A DNA stretch of 64,000 nt, taken from assembly GCF_008806755.1 (NCBI RefSeq), contig NZ_WAAU01000003.1, positions 55,411-119,410 of the forward strand, given 5' to 3'. Origin of the DNA: Tenacibaculum aiptasiae. Its GTDB lineage: Bacteria; Bacteroidota; Bacteroidia; Flavobacteriales; Flavobacteriaceae. Positions 25,295-35,106 of the stretch are shown here, in pieces (the first letter of the stretch is position 1; each line of letters opens with the position of its first letter). The notes under the pieces are model-generated. The model searched no databases. It was not told the origin of the DNA and saw only the letters and a program-made list of their open reading frames with translations. Position numbers and translations under genes: made by a program.

Positions 25295-28200
25295 TATTTT
25301 AAGATTTTAAAAGTATTAGTTTTATCTGTACCAATTTTTAAGATATAAATTCCAGATCTGAAGCTATCAAATGGAATTGACACTTCATTTCCTTGTCTTT
25401 CAACTTTTTTATCTAACACTACTTTACCTGCAACGTCATAAACTATTACATCTAAATTAGATGGTCCATTTGAAGGTACTATTAAGTTAATAGCGTCTGT
25501 AACTGGGTTTGTTCTTAAGAATATATTATCTATTGAAGTTTTAAATACTCCTTCACAAGCTTTAGCTGTTTTAACCTCTAAAATTCCACTTCCTTCAACT
25601 TTTAAGTTAAATGATGATACATTAAATGTTTCTATTAAATTACCATTGAAGTAAACATTATAAGGAGCTGTTCCTGAGTTTACATTAAACGTATAATCTT
25701 TAGATTGTTGATTTTTAGAAACTTTTAAAGAAATAGGACTTGCCTTATCAATATTAATTTCAAAACATTGCTTGTAACTCTTACCGTTAATTTCAACACA
25801 AACTTCATAACTAGCTGGTTTTAAGTTTTCAAAAGTTAACGATGTAGTTGTTAATGGTTTTGATTCATTTTTTCCATCACCAATTAAAGTTACAGTATAA
25901 GCTACAAAAGTTTGCTTAACATTTACAGTAATTTTACCGTCATTTTGGTCTACACAAGTTTCTGAAGTACTTTCTATAGAAATATTATCAGGGTTTAAAT
26001 AACTTGTATCACAAACATCTCCTATTCCATTACCATTTGTATCTTTTTGATCTGCATTTTTAACTTTTATACAGTTGTCTTTATCGTCCATTACACCATC
26101 TCCATCTGTATCTTGACAAGCATCACCAACTCCATTACCATCTGTATCTTTTTGATCTGGATTAGCAGTAGTTGGACAATTATCATCAACATCTAAAACA
26201 CCATCTCCATCTGTATCTTGACAAGCATCTCCTATTCCATTTCCATCAGAATCTTTTTGATCTGCATTAGCAGTAGTTGGACAGTTATCAACACCATTTA
26301 AAACACCATCTCCATCATCATCACCATTTGGATTAGATTCTTTTTTAAATTCACCAGAGAAAACACCTCTACCATAAGTCGCTGCAAAAACCACATTATC
26401 ATCTCTTAAATCTAAATCTAAAACCGGTACACTACTCATTCCGTTATATGATTGAGTCCAAACTGGTGAAGATTTTGTAATATCTGCTGTTTTCCATACT
26501 CCTAAATCTGTACCCAATATCACTTCTTTTCTGTTTAACGGGTTTTGTAAGACAGCCTTTACAGGAATATCTGGTAAATTACCTTCTTTGTTTAACCAAT
26601 TTGTTCCTCCATCATTAGTATACCATACACTTACAACGCCATAGTTATGCATTGTTACAAAAATATCATTCTCAGTTTCACCAAATTCTATATCAGAAAC
26701 AGAACCTACAAAACCTTTACCTGTAATATCTGCCCAAGTACCAGATCCTGTATTTGCTCCTTCAACTCTTAATACTTTACCATTCTTTAACCCTACAAAT
26801 AATTTAGTAGTAGCTGTTGTATGTGGAGATACTTTTAATGCTGAAGGTTCAGCATTCATTAATCCATTAGTTAAATCTTCTTTAACAGATGTTGCTAAAA
26901 TGTTTGAATATCTTCTTACAACATAATTAGATCCTTCTGAATAATTTGAGTATAATATATTTAAATTAGAATCTAATTCTTCTTGATTTATAAAATCTCC
27001 TTTACTCAAATCTTCTTCATTTATCATGATCTCAGAATTTGTAGCATAATTACGTAAAACTATTGCTTGATTATAAACATAATTAGCAATATGATACTTA
27101 TCTGTTCCATCTGTATCAAAGAAACTTGCTGCACCATCTCCTCCAAACACTCTACTAGAACTATTGATTCCTGCAACAGCATTACTGATCAACTGTGTTC
27201 CATTATCTTGTGCTCCTGCTAAGAAATATTCATTTCCTCCGAAAGCTCCTTTTGGAGCAACTCCAACTGTATAGAATTGTAAAGTATTATAATTTTTGTT
27301 TCTAGCTTCAATTACACCTCCTGAATCATTAGAAAAATAAACTCCTCCGTCATTACCAAATACCATTCTAGATGATGATGCGAAAGCTAATCCATGTTGA
27401 TCTGCATGAACTAAAGATTTAGCTAATCCTGATAAATTGTTATTATTTGACCATTTTGATATTTGCTCCCAAGAACTAGCACCATCAACTGATTTAAATA
27501 AATCAATTCCTCCAATATAAACAGTATTTTCATTATTAGGATCTACCTTTAATAGTAAATCATAGAATGCTTGACCTCTGGTAAAATCATTAGCTGGAAT
27601 TCCTGTATCTACATCATCTGGTAATGTTATATCAGTAATATTATTAAAATCATCAGTTGTCTTATACATTTTAACTGGAGTTCCAGAACTACTTGTAGCT
27701 CCTAATACATATACTACTCCTGCATTTGTAGGCGATGTAGCAATTTCAGTTCTAGTTCCTGCTGGTACAATATATTTTAATGTGAATGTTGTTCCATCAG
27801 TTGATTTAAAAACAGATCCTCCTCCGTCTCTAAATGTAAAACTTTGATTAGTACTTAAATAAATTGAGTTATCAGAAGCTATTTCTAAATTATTTGGTTC
27901 ATATTCATTTCCGTTTGTAGTTTTAGGAATGTTAACTTTTGAAAAATTTGTTCCATCTGTCGATTTATATAACCCGAAACTATCTCCTCCTAAAGAAGCT
28001 CCTCCAGTATATCCTGATTCTCCTGCTGCTACATACACTTCAGAAGTACCACCATTATTTCTAACTATAATATCATTTACATGTTGTACACCTGGTACCA
28101 CAGTTCCATTAGTTGCTCCATCTTTTACTTTTATTAACTCTACAGAAACTGTTTCTGTTGCTAATTTTTCAATAATAGAGTCACCTACTTCTTTTCCTAT

Positions 28201-29226
28201 CATTAAAGCAGGAATTGTAATTGAACCATCTGTTCCTGACATATTAAAAGGATTAGTTGTTACATTGTTAACAACAATAGCAGCAACTGCACCTGCATCT
28301 TGAGCAGCTTTTACTTTAAGAGTAAAATTACAAGAACCTCTTCTTATAACAGCTATTTTTCCATTTAAAGCCGAAGAGTTAGTTAAAGCTTCACAACCAT
28401 CTTCAGTTGTTCCTACTCCATCATTAACTAATACTAAATCATTAACTATTGGAGCAGTAATAGCTCCTCCAAAAAAAGTAGTTCGAATTGCTGGATGTTC
28501 ACCAGCAATGGCTGCTGGTGCTGTTATTTTTAGTTTTGAATTTGAATCTAAAAATGAACTTCCTGTAGCACCTCCAAATACTCTAGCCCAAGAATTTCCT
28601 CCATCGGTAGATTTCCATACTCCATTACCATTTACGTCACCATTAACGTAAGACTCTCCTGTACCTACATAAAATGTTTTTGAATCATTAGGGTCTACTG
28701 CAATACATGTAATTGCTAAGTTTTCTGAAATCCCAACCTTTACCCATTTATTTAAAGGATCTGAAATTTTAGTATTTTTCCATAAACCTCCACTTACACC
28801 TCCAGCAAATACTGTTTCATTGGTTGCATCATTTGGATCAAACAATAAAGCTCTTGTTCTTCCTCCTACATTATCAGGACCTCTCTCAACCCAAGCATTA
28901 TCTGGCTCACCTGGAGATTTTTGTCCTGCTCTCATTTTATTTAACTTCTCTTGAAGTTGATAAACATTTTCTTTGTGTGTTCTTCCTGTGTTTGGATTTA
29001 TCTCACTCAGATATTTTTGCTCAAAGTAAGCATTCGGCGGTAATCCTTGAGCTTTTCTTTGTTTTTTTGGTAGTTCAGCCGTTTTTTGATACGGATGATT
29101 TTTTAAAAGTTCTGCATGTTGTTTTCTTAATTTTTCAACCTTGGAATCATTTCTTTCCAAAGATTTAAAAACAACACCACTTAAAGCTACAATTAGTAAG
29201 CTAAAAAAAAGTATTCTTTTATTCAT
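25294..29226 (-). CDS. Large T9SS surface protein: propeller, PA domain, TSP3 repeats
   Basis: A 1310-residue exported protein. After the signal (RILFFSLLIVALSGVVF) come sortilin/BNR-like propeller repeats (WKSTDGGNSWARVFGG, YKSTDGTNFSKVN, WYTNDGGTNWLNKEG). A protease-associated (PA) domain is inserted near residues 232-355 (GKIAVIRRGSCNFTLKVKAA). Three Ca-binding thrombospondin type 3 repeats lie near 965-1075. The last ~75 residues are a type IX sorting tail (NLDVIVYDVAGKVVLDKKVE, GIYILKIG). No catalytic protease residues are evident; an adhesin or substrate-binding role is likely. It is the first gene of a pair with the coupled lipoprotein. Confidence 0.88.
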   Translation of the reverse strand: MNKRILFFSLLIVALSGVVFKSLERNDSKVEKLRKQHAELLKNHPYQKTAELPKKQRKAQGLPPNAYFEQKYLSEINPNTGRTHKENVYQLQEKLNKMRAGQKSPGEPDNAWVERGPDNVGGRTRALLFDPNDATNETVFAGGVSGGLWKNTKISDPLNKWVKVGISENLAITCIAVDPNDSKTFYVGTGESYVNGDVNGNGVWKSTDGGNSWARVFGGATGSSFLDSNSKLKITAPAAIAGEHPAIRTTFFGGAITAPIVNDLVLVNDGVGTTEDGCEALTNSSALNGKIAVIRRGSCNFTLKVKAAQDAGAVAAIVVNNVTTNPFNMSGTDGSITIPALMIGKEVGDSIIEKLATETVSVELIKVKDGATNGTVVPGVQHVNDIIVRNNGGTSEVYVAAGESGYTGGASLGGDSFGLYKSTDGTNFSKVNIPKTTNGNEYEPNNLEIASDNSIYLSTNQSFTFRDGGGSVFKSTDGTTFTLKYIVPAGTRTEIATSPTNAGVVYVLGATSSSGTPVKMYKTTDDFNNITDITLPDDVDTGIPANDFTRGQAFYDLLLKVDPNNENTVYIGGIDLFKSVDGASSWEQISKWSNNNNLSGLAKSLVHADQHGLAFASSSRMVFGNDGGVYFSNDSGGVIEARNKNYNTLQFYTVGVAPKGAFGGNEYFLAGAQDNGTQLISNAVAGINSSSRVFGGDGAASFFDTDGTDKYHIANYVYNQAIVLRNYATNSEIMINEEDLSKGDFINQEELDSNLNILYSNYSEGSNYVVRRYSNILATSVKEDLTNGLMNAEPSALKVSPHTTATTKLFVGLKNGKVLRVEGANTGSGTWADITGKGFVGSVSDIEFGETENDIFVTMHNYGVVSVWYTNDGGTNWLNKEGNLPDIPVKAVLQNPLNRKEVILGTDLGVWKTADITKSSPVWTQSYNGMSSVPVLDLDLRDDNVVFAATYGRGVFSGEFKKESNPNGDDDGDGVLNGVDNCPTTANADQKDSDGNGIGDACQDTDGDGVLDVDDNCPTTANPDQKDTDGNGVGDACQDTDGDGVMDDKDNCIKVKNADQKDTNGNGIGDVCDTSYLNPDNISIESTSETCVDQNDGKITVNVKQTFVAYTVTLIGDGKNESKPLTTTSLTFENLKPASYEVCVEINGKSYKQCFEINIDKASPISLKVSKNQQSKDYTFNVNSGTAPYNVYFNGNLIETFNVSSFNLKVEGSGILEVKTAKACEGVFKTSIDNIFLRTNPVTDAINLIVPSNGPSNLDVIVYDVAGKVVLDKKVERQGNEVSIPFDSFRSGIYILKIGTDKTNTFKILK
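26009..26330 (-). repeat. Three tandem thrombospondin type 3 repeats
   Basis: In-gene repeat coding DGDGVLNGVDNC, DGDGVLDVDDNC and DGDGVMDDKDNC units with alternating DSDGNGIGDAC-type halves. The DNA of the units is also near-identical, so expansion or contraction by recombination is possible. Confidence 0.9.
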
Positions 29227-29341
29227 AATAAAGTTATTAGTAACACATATAACAGGCGTGGTTAGTTTTTCCCTACCTTTTTTTTAAAAAAAAGCTAATA
29301 TATTGAATATTTTAACATAAAAAATAAACTTTAACAGTCGT

Positions 29342-30682
29342 TTAAACAACATTTCCTTTTATTTTTTGATACAATCTTATTGCGAAACCATCCGATAAAC
29401 CAGATACATAGCTAGCTATTTGCATAATTCTATCATATAACTTTTCTTTTTCTTTTTGGTATTCTTTAGGAAGTAAGTTCAACACTAACTTATCATAATT
29501 TGACTCTTTTCCTTCAAATTTATTGTTAAGAGCCGTAACAAAAACATCTAACAAATCAGCAATAATTTTATAACCTGCTACTTCTTTCTCTATTACTTCT
29601 TTGCTACGATAAATTTTTTCTACACTAATTTTTATGATATCATTAATTTGTGCTTCAAACTTACATTTATCCAACAAGGATTTATCAAACGTTCCATTTA
29701 ATATCTCTTCTTCATTTTCTAAGAAAATATCAATTGCTTCATTGATTAATACACCAATTGCCAAAGCTCTCAAATAACTAATTCTATCTTTTTTATGTTG
29801 AAGTGAATGATATTTTTTAATATCGATGGTATCTTTTACCAACTTAACCATATACTCCAAAGCATAATCTTCATCTATTAACCCTAGGTTTATTCCATCT
29901 TCAAAATCAATAATTGTATAGCAAATATCGTCTGCAGCTTCTACTAAGTACGCCAATGGATGTCGATAATACGACATTCCATCACTTTCTTTTCTCTTCA
30001 AACCTAAATCGTTAGCTATATCTAAAAAAGCCTCTTTTTCCGATTGAAAAAAACCATACTTTTTGTCAACTATATGTTTGGTTGGTTTTTTAGGCAGACT
30101 TTCTTTAGGATACTTCATAAAAGCTCCTAAAGTAGCATAGGATAGTCGTAAACCTCCTTCGGTTCCCTGATTATTCTCTGTTAGAATTTTAAATCCATTT
30201 GCATTACCTTCAAAATCTATGATATCTTGATACTCTTTTTCTGTAAGTTTTTCTTTGTATTGAAATCCTTTTCCTGTTTTAAAGTATTCTCCTATTGCTT
30301 TTTCTCCTGAATGACCAAAAGGCGGATTTCCTATATCATGCATTACAGAAGCTGCTGCTACAATTGCTCCAAAATCATTAAAAGTATATCCTAATTCTTT
30401 TAGATTTGGGTGTCTTTCTAATAATATCTTACCCACTCTACGACCAAGTGTCCTACCAACTACAGATACTTCTAAACTGTGGGTTAATCTAGTATGTACA
30501 AAATCGGTTTTTGAAAGTGGAATTACCTGTGTTTTATCTTGAAGACTTCGAAATGCTGATGAAAATATAATTCTATCAAAATCTACTTCAAATCCTAGAC
30601 GTGTTTCGTCTTGTTTTATTCGTTCTCGTTTTTGAGTGTCTCCATAACGTTTTAAAGAAAGTAATTGTTCCCAGTTCATCAT
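29342..30682 (-). CDS. dgt: dGTPase (dNTP triphosphohydrolase)
   Basis: A 446-residue HD-domain dNTP triphosphohydrolase, which splits dGTP to deoxyguanosine and triphosphate. HD residues are visible in HTRLTHSLEVSVVGRTLGRR and ASVMHDIGNPPFGHSGEKAI, with a later D in EAADDICYTIIDFEDGI. The family N-terminus (ERIKQDETRLGFEVDFDRII, FRSLQDKTQVI) is intact and the length is standard. It lies downstream of nrdA, separated by a terminator, so enzymes that make and remove dNTPs are clustered. dGTPases also limit phage replication in some bacteria. Confidence 0.93.
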   Translation of the reverse strand: MMNWEQLLSLKRYGDTQKRERIKQDETRLGFEVDFDRIIFSSAFRSLQDKTQVIPLSKTDFVHTRLTHSLEVSVVGRTLGRRVGKILLERHPNLKELGYTFNDFGAIVAAASVMHDIGNPPFGHSGEKAIGEYFKTGKGFQYKEKLTEKEYQDIIDFEGNANGFKILTENNQGTEGGLRLSYATLGAFMKYPKESLPKKPTKHIVDKKYGFFQSEKEAFLDIANDLGLKRKESDGMSYYRHPLAYLVEAADDICYTIIDFEDGINLGLIDEDYALEYMVKLVKDTIDIKKYHSLQHKKDRISYLRALAIGVLINEAIDIFLENEEEILNGTFDKSLLDKCKFEAQINDIIKISVEKIYRSKEVIEKEVAGYKIIADLLDVFVTALNNKFEGKESNYDKLVLNLLPKEYQKEKEKLYDRIMQIASYVSGLSDGFAIRLYQKIKGNVV

Positions 30683-30712
30683 TTTGAATAAAATTTTTTC
30701 GAAAATACTAAA

Positions 30713-30738
30713 AAAGAGAAGCCTTTCGACTTCTCTTT
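30713..30738 (-). terminator. Terminator after nrdA
   Basis: A 9-base stem AAAGAGAAG / CTTCTCTTT; on the minus strand a T-run follows. It separates nrdA from dgt. Confidence 0.8.
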
Positions 30739-30763
30739 ATCACTTTTAATTTAATCCTAGTGT

Positions 30764-33151
30764 TTAAGAACCACACATTAAACAATCGTCTGGTCCTTCT
30801 GCATTTTTAGAAGCATCTACCATTGCCTTAAATTCTTCTGGGCTCATTGGCTTATCTTCTTCTTTCTTTTCTATATTTAACGTAAATTGCTTCGCATTAA
30901 CTGCCGATTTTGTACGTAAATAATACATTCCAGTTTTTAAACCAGATTTCCAAGCATAGAAATGCATTGATGTTAACTTACCAAAATCAGGATCTTTCAT
31001 AAATAAGTTTAACGATTGAGATTGATCAATAAAATATCCTCTTTGACGAGCCATATCAATAATATCTTTCATACTCATCTCCCAAACTGTCTTATATAAG
31101 TCTTTTAACTCTTGTGGAATCACTTCAATATGTTGGATAGATCCATTAGCACGCATAATATCTTCCTTCATATTATTATCCCATAAACCTAACTCTACTA
31201 AATCTTCTAGTAAATGTTTATTTACTACGATAAACTCTCCTGATAATACTCTACGTGTATAAATATTAGAAGTATATGGTTCAAAAGCTTCATTATTTCC
31301 TAAAATCTGTGATGTAGAAGCTGTTGGCATCGGTGCAACTAATAAAGAGTTACGCACTCCATGTTTCTTAACTTCTTTACGTAATGCTTTCCAGTCCCAA
31401 CGACCACTTAATTCATCATCATTAACTCCCCACATATTGTATTGGAATTCTCCTTGAGACATTGGTGACCCTTCATAAGTAGAATATGCTCCTTTTGCTT
31501 TTGCTACCTCCATAGATGAAGTTACCGAAGCAAAGTATAATGTTTCAAAAATTTCTTGGTTTAATTTTTTTGCTTCATCCGATGTAAACGGCATACGTAA
31601 CATGATAAAAGCATCTGCTAATCCTTGAATCCCTAATCCTACTGGACGGTGACGCATGTTTGAATTTTCTGCCTCTACTACTGGGTAATAGTTACGATCA
31701 ATTACTGTATCTAAGTTTCTAATTACTTTTTTAGTTACTTCAAATAATCTGTCGTGATCAAAGAATTTATTACCATTTTCATCCTCAGCAACAAACATTG
31801 GTATAGCTATCGATGCTAAGTTACATACAGCTACCTCATCTTCAGCTGTATACTCCATAATCTCTGTACATAAATTTGAAGAACGAATTGTTCCTAAATT
31901 CTTCTGGTTTGATTTACGGTTAGCAGCATCTTTATATAACATGTACGGAGTACCTGTTTCTATTTGAGACTCTAATATCTTTTCCCATAAATCACGAGCT
32001 TTAATGGTTTTCCTTCCTTTTCCAGCTTCCTCGTAGCTTGTATATAAACGCTCAAACTCTTCTCCATATGTATCATATAAGTGTGGACACTCGTGCGGAC
32101 ACATTAATGTCCAATCTCCATCTTCTTGTACTCTTTTCATGAATAAATCAGAAATCCACATTGCATAGAATAAGTCACGTGCACGCATTTCTTCTTTACC
32201 ATGATTCTTTTTTAAATCTAAGAAATCATAAATATCTGCATGCCAAGGCTCTAAATACATAGCAAAAGAACCTTTACGTTTTCCTCCTCCTTGATCTACA
32301 TATCTAGCAGTATCGTTAAATACTCGTAACATTGGAACGATACCATTTGATGTACCATTGGTTCCTGCTATATAGCTTCCTGTAGCACGAATATTATGTA
32401 TAGACAAACCAATACCTCCAGCAGATTGTGAAATTTTTGCTGTTTGTTTTAATGTATCATAAATACCGTCGATACTATCATCTTGCATTTGTAATAAAAA
32501 GCATGATGACATTTGTGGTTTTGGTGTTCCAGCATTGAATAAGGTTGGCGTTGCATGAGTAAAATATTTTTTACTCATTAATTCGTATGTAGCAATAGCC
32601 TCATCAATATCTTCTTTATGAATTCCAATAGAAACACGCATTAACATTTGTTGTGGACGCTCAACAATGTTACCATTTAACTTTAACAAATATGATCTTT
32701 CTAAGGTTTTAAAACCAAAATAATCATAATTAAAATCACGACTATAAATAATAGTTGAGTCTAATTTATCAGCATTTTTCATGATGATTTCATATACATC
32801 ATCCGCTAATAATGGAGCTTTATTTCCTGTACGAGGATTGATGTATTCATACAAATCAGTCATCGTATCAGAAAAAGATTTCTTTGTGTTTTTATGTAAG
32901 TTAGATACGGCTATTCTTGCAGCTAATTTTGCATAATCTGGGTGAGCTGTAGTCATAGTAGCAGCAATTTCTGCAGCTAAATTATCTAATTCAGAAGTAG
33001 TTACCCCATCATACAAACCTTCAATAACTCGCATTGCTACTTTTACTGGATCAACAATTTTGTTTAATCCATAACACATTTTTCTAACCCTTGCTGTGAT
33101 TTTATCGAACATCACAGGCTCTTTTCTGCCGTCTCTTTTTACTACATACAT
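30764..33151 (-). CDS. nrdA: Class Ia ribonucleotide reductase, large subunit
   Basis: An enzyme of 795 residues from the chosen start [17 protein letters not shown], which opens the ATP-cone regulatory domain. The long frame reaches 38 residues further up, but that stretch is not protein-like for this family. Catalytic features: [24 protein letters not shown] site ([19 protein letters not shown]), NLCTEI with the radical-site Cys and Glu, and the C-terminal Cys pair CLMC that thioredoxin reduces. It makes dNDPs from NDPs with NrdB. Two inverted repeats lie in its leader. Confidence 0.96.
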   Translation of the reverse strand: MYVVKRDGRKEPVMFDKITARVRKMCYGLNKIVDPVKVAMRVIEGLYDGVTTSELDNLAAEIAATMTTAHPDYAKLAARIAVSNLHKNTKKSFSDTMTDLYEYINPRTGNKAPLLADDVYEIIMKNADKLDSTIIYSRDFNYDYFGFKTLERSYLLKLNGNIVERPQQMLMRVSIGIHKEDIDEAIATYELMSKKYFTHATPTLFNAGTPKPQMSSCFLLQMQDDSIDGIYDTLKQTAKISQSAGGIGLSIHNIRATGSYIAGTNGTSNGIVPMLRVFNDTARYVDQGGGKRKGSFAMYLEPWHADIYDFLDLKKNHGKEEMRARDLFYAMWISDLFMKRVQEDGDWTLMCPHECPHLYDTYGEEFERLYTSYEEAGKGRKTIKARDLWEKILESQIETGTPYMLYKDAANRKSNQKNLGTIRSSNLCTEIMEYTAEDEVAVCNLASIAIPMFVAEDENGNKFFDHDRLFEVTKKVIRNLDTVIDRNYYPVVEAENSNMRHRPVGLGIQGLADAFIMLRMPFTSDEAKKLNQEIFETLYFASVTSSMEVAKAKGAYSTYEGSPMSQGEFQYNMWGVNDDELSGRWDWKALRKEVKKHGVRNSLLVAPMPTASTSQILGNNEAFEPYTSNIYTRRVLSGEFIVVNKHLLEDLVELGLWDNNMKEDIMRANGSIQHIEVIPQELKDLYKTVWEMSMKDIIDMARQRGYFIDQSQSLNLFMKDPDFGKLTSMHFYAWKSGLKTGMYYLRTKSAVNAKQFTLNIEKKEEDKPMSPEEFKAMVDASKNAEGPDDCLMCGS

Positions 33152-33181
33152 ATTCTTACTGGTTTTTAAATTTGTTAATAA

Positions 33182-33210
33182 AGTTACTATAGCACTATAT
33201 AATAGTAACT
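33182..33210 (-). promoter_or_regulatory. Inverted repeat before nrdA
   Basis: A perfect 9-base repeat AGTTACTAT (33182-33190) / ATAGTAACT (33202-33210) around GCACTATATA. It faintly resembles an NrdR box (CACTATATA core) and lies 31 bases before the nrdA start; an operator or hairpin are both possible. Confidence 0.4.
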
Positions 33211-33255
33211 CATGTTTGTTAAAATAATTTTGTTTCTTAGGGGAAACCTTATGGT

Positions 33256-33280
33256 GCAAAAGCACAAAATGTGCTTTTGC
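33256..33280. promoter_or_regulatory. Hairpin between nrdB and nrdA
   Basis: A perfect 10-base stem GCAAAAGCAC / GTGCTTTTGC with loop AAAAT. No T-run follows on the nrd strand, so it is more likely an RNA processing or attenuating structure than a simple terminator. Confidence 0.6.
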
Positions 33281-33322
33281 AAAAAATTACCGCATGTAGG
33301 GGTTAGCAGTATTTATATTTTA

Positions 33323-34294
33323 CTAGAAATCAGCATCGAAACTGATATCTCCTGTACCTCCTGATGACACACCAGCTTTTTGGTACTCTGATACTCTTTT
33401 CTCAAAGAAGTTTGTCTTTCCTTCTAACGAAATCATTTCCATAAAATCGAATGGATTCGACACATTATATTCTTTTTCACAACCAAATTCTAATAATAAC
33501 CTATCAGTTACATACTCTAAATACTGAGTCATTAACTTAGCATTCATACCAATTAAACTTACAGGTAAAGATTCTGTAATAAACTCTCTTTCAATAGAAA
33601 GAGCATCAATAATTATTTCTCGAATACGCTCTTTTGGTACTTTATTAACTATATGGTGGTTATGTAAATGAACTGCGAAATCACAGTGCATTCCTTCATC
33701 TCTAGAAATTAACTCATTAGAAAACGTTAACCCTGGTAACAATCCTCTTTTCTTTAACCAGAAAATAGAACAAAATGAACCTGAGAAGAAAACACCTTCA
33801 ACCGCTGCAAATGCAATTAATCTTTCTGCAAACGAATCAGATTCTATCCACTTTAATGCCCATTCAGCTTTTTTCTTGATTGCTGGAAAAACCTCTATAG
33901 CTTTAAATAACCTATCTTTTTCCTCTTCATCTTTAACATAAGTATCTATTAATAAAGAGTATGTTTCTGAATGAATATTTTCCATCATTATCTGAAAACC
34001 ATAAAAAAACTTTGCTTCAGAATATTGAACTTCATTTACGAAGTTTTCTGCTAAGTTTTCATTTACGATACCATCAGAAGCAGCAAAAAAGGCTAAAATA
34101 TGTTTAATAAAGTAACGCTCATCGTCTGTCAATTTTTTATTCCAATCATTTAAATCGGAATGTAAATCGATTTCTTCGGCTGTCCAGAAACAGGCCTGCT
34201 GTTTTTTATACCATTCCCATAAATCATTATGTTGAATTGGAAAAATTACAAATCTATCTTTATTTTCTTGTAAAATTGGTTCAGTTACAGCCAT
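33323..34294 (-). CDS. nrdB: Class Ia ribonucleotide reductase, small subunit
   Basis: A 323-residue radical-bearing subunit. Iron ligands and the radical Tyr are visible: E and H in [13 protein letters not shown], with the Tyr seven residues after the Glu as in class Ia enzymes. Further ligands lie in [28 protein letters not shown] and [11 protein letters not shown]. The C-terminal peptide ending ISFDADF is the docking tail for NrdA. It precedes nrdA on the same strand. The 282-base leader holds no clear NrdR box. Confidence 0.95.
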   Translation of the reverse strand: MAVTEPILQENKDRFVIFPIQHNDLWEWYKKQQACFWTAEEIDLHSDLNDWNKKLTDDERYFIKHILAFFAASDGIVNENLAENFVNEVQYSEAKFFYGFQIMMENIHSETYSLLIDTYVKDEEEKDRLFKAIEVFPAIKKKAEWALKWIESDSFAERLIAFAAVEGVFFSGSFCSIFWLKKRGLLPGLTFSNELISRDEGMHCDFAVHLHNHHIVNKVPKERIREIIIDALSIEREFITESLPVSLIGMNAKLMTQYLEYVTDRLLLEFGCEKEYNVSNPFDFMEMISLEGKTNFFEKRVSEYQKAGVSSGGTGDISFDADF

Positions 34295-34544
34295 TCTTTT
34301 TGAGCTAAATTTTATGTGTTATTTTGTCTTCTTGAGGGATAAAACAAAGATTCAAAAAATTGCTAAAAATTGAAAGCGATACTTATTCACAAATCCCTTG
34401 AAGTTTTTAACAAATTAGCTTTTCTCTTAAAAAAAACGTCATTTTTTAATTTTTACAAAACACTTAAAAACAACAACTTAAAAACCAAAAAACAGCTTCC
34501 GTAGTGATAATCACTGAGTTTCTTATTTTGGTTTTTTGTACAAA

Positions 34545-34571
34545 AAAAGTGATGCTTTTTGCATCACTTTT
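34545..34571 (-). terminator. Terminator after the thioredoxin gene
   Basis: An 11-base stem AAAAGTGATGC / GCATCACTTTT with a T5 loop and seven T on the minus-strand exit. A separate 13-base near-palindrome AGTGATAATCACT (34503-34515) lies beside it inside an outer AAACCAAAA/TTTTGGTTT stem. Confidence 0.88.
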
Positions 34572-34576
34572 AATTT

Positions 34577-34936
34577 TTATTTTTCAACTTTTAAAACGTC
34601 TTTTATTATTTGTTCTATCTGTTTTTGAGGGAGTGCTCCATGAGCCATTTGAGGCTCTTCTCCCATAGGGCAAAATAACATTGATGGAATACTACGAATT
34701 CCGAATGCTGCTGATAATTCTTGTTGCTCTTCAGTATTTATTTTATAAATATCTATTTTCCCTTCATATTCTTCACTTAATACTTCTAAAACTGGAGCTA
34801 ATGCTTTACATGGACCACACCAGTCTGCATAAAAATCTATCAATGCTGGTTTATCTCCTTCAAATTTCCACTCTTTATTTTCTTCGTAGTTGAACACTTT
34901 CTTTAAAAATGTTTCTTTTGTTAAGTTTTCTGTCAT
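34577..34936 (-). CDS. trxA: Thioredoxin
   Basis: A 119-residue cytoplasmic thioredoxin with Cys40 and Cys43 in FYADWCGPCKALAPVLEVL, and the cis-Pro in IRSIPSMLF. It has an N-terminal extension of about 15 residues compared with E. coli TrxA. It is followed by nrdB, nrdA and dgt on the same strand; thioredoxin is a usual electron donor of class Ia reductase, so the placement is functional. A terminator separates it from nrdB. Confidence 0.92.
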   Translation of the reverse strand: MTENLTKETFLKKVFNYEENKEWKFEGDKPALIDFYADWCGPCKALAPVLEVLSEEYEGKIDIYKINTEEQQELSAAFGIRSIPSMLFCPMGEEPQMAHGALPQKQIEQIIKDVLKVEK

Positions 34937-35074
34937 TATTGTAGTTTTTTACTAATTCTTGTTTAGTAATATTTTTTAAGCATAAAAATAGTCGTTTTTA
35001 TTTCTAAAGATTACACAAAACTTATTTAATGTTAAATTCATCTTAAAAAAACAAGGTTCCCAATCATTTTCTTC

Positions 35075-35082
35075 TAACTTTG
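35075..35082 (+). promoter_or_regulatory. Minus-7 promoter element of the peptidase gene
   Basis: TAACTTTG matches TAnnTTTG and would start the mRNA near 35089. This fixes the translation start at the ATG at 35107 rather than at an upstream TTG. No good -33 box is seen. Confidence 0.5.
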
Positions 35083-35106
35083 AAAGAATTAACTAATTAT
35101 TTCATC

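Noticed and set aside
26009..26330. Short regular repeats considered as a CRISPR-like or minisatellite array
   Set aside because: They are in frame and code for Ca-binding TSP3 units; there are no spacers.
28824..29168. Plus-strand frame opposite the 1310-residue gene
   Set aside because: Antisense shadow of a clearly coding gene; His/Leu-rich product without features. The same applies to 27929-28303, 50821-51357 and 16440-16796.
33152..33265. Longer N-terminus for NrdA
   Set aside because: The extra 38 residues do not resemble the ATP-cone, which starts exactly at [12 protein letters not shown], and they overlap the hairpin at 33256-33280.
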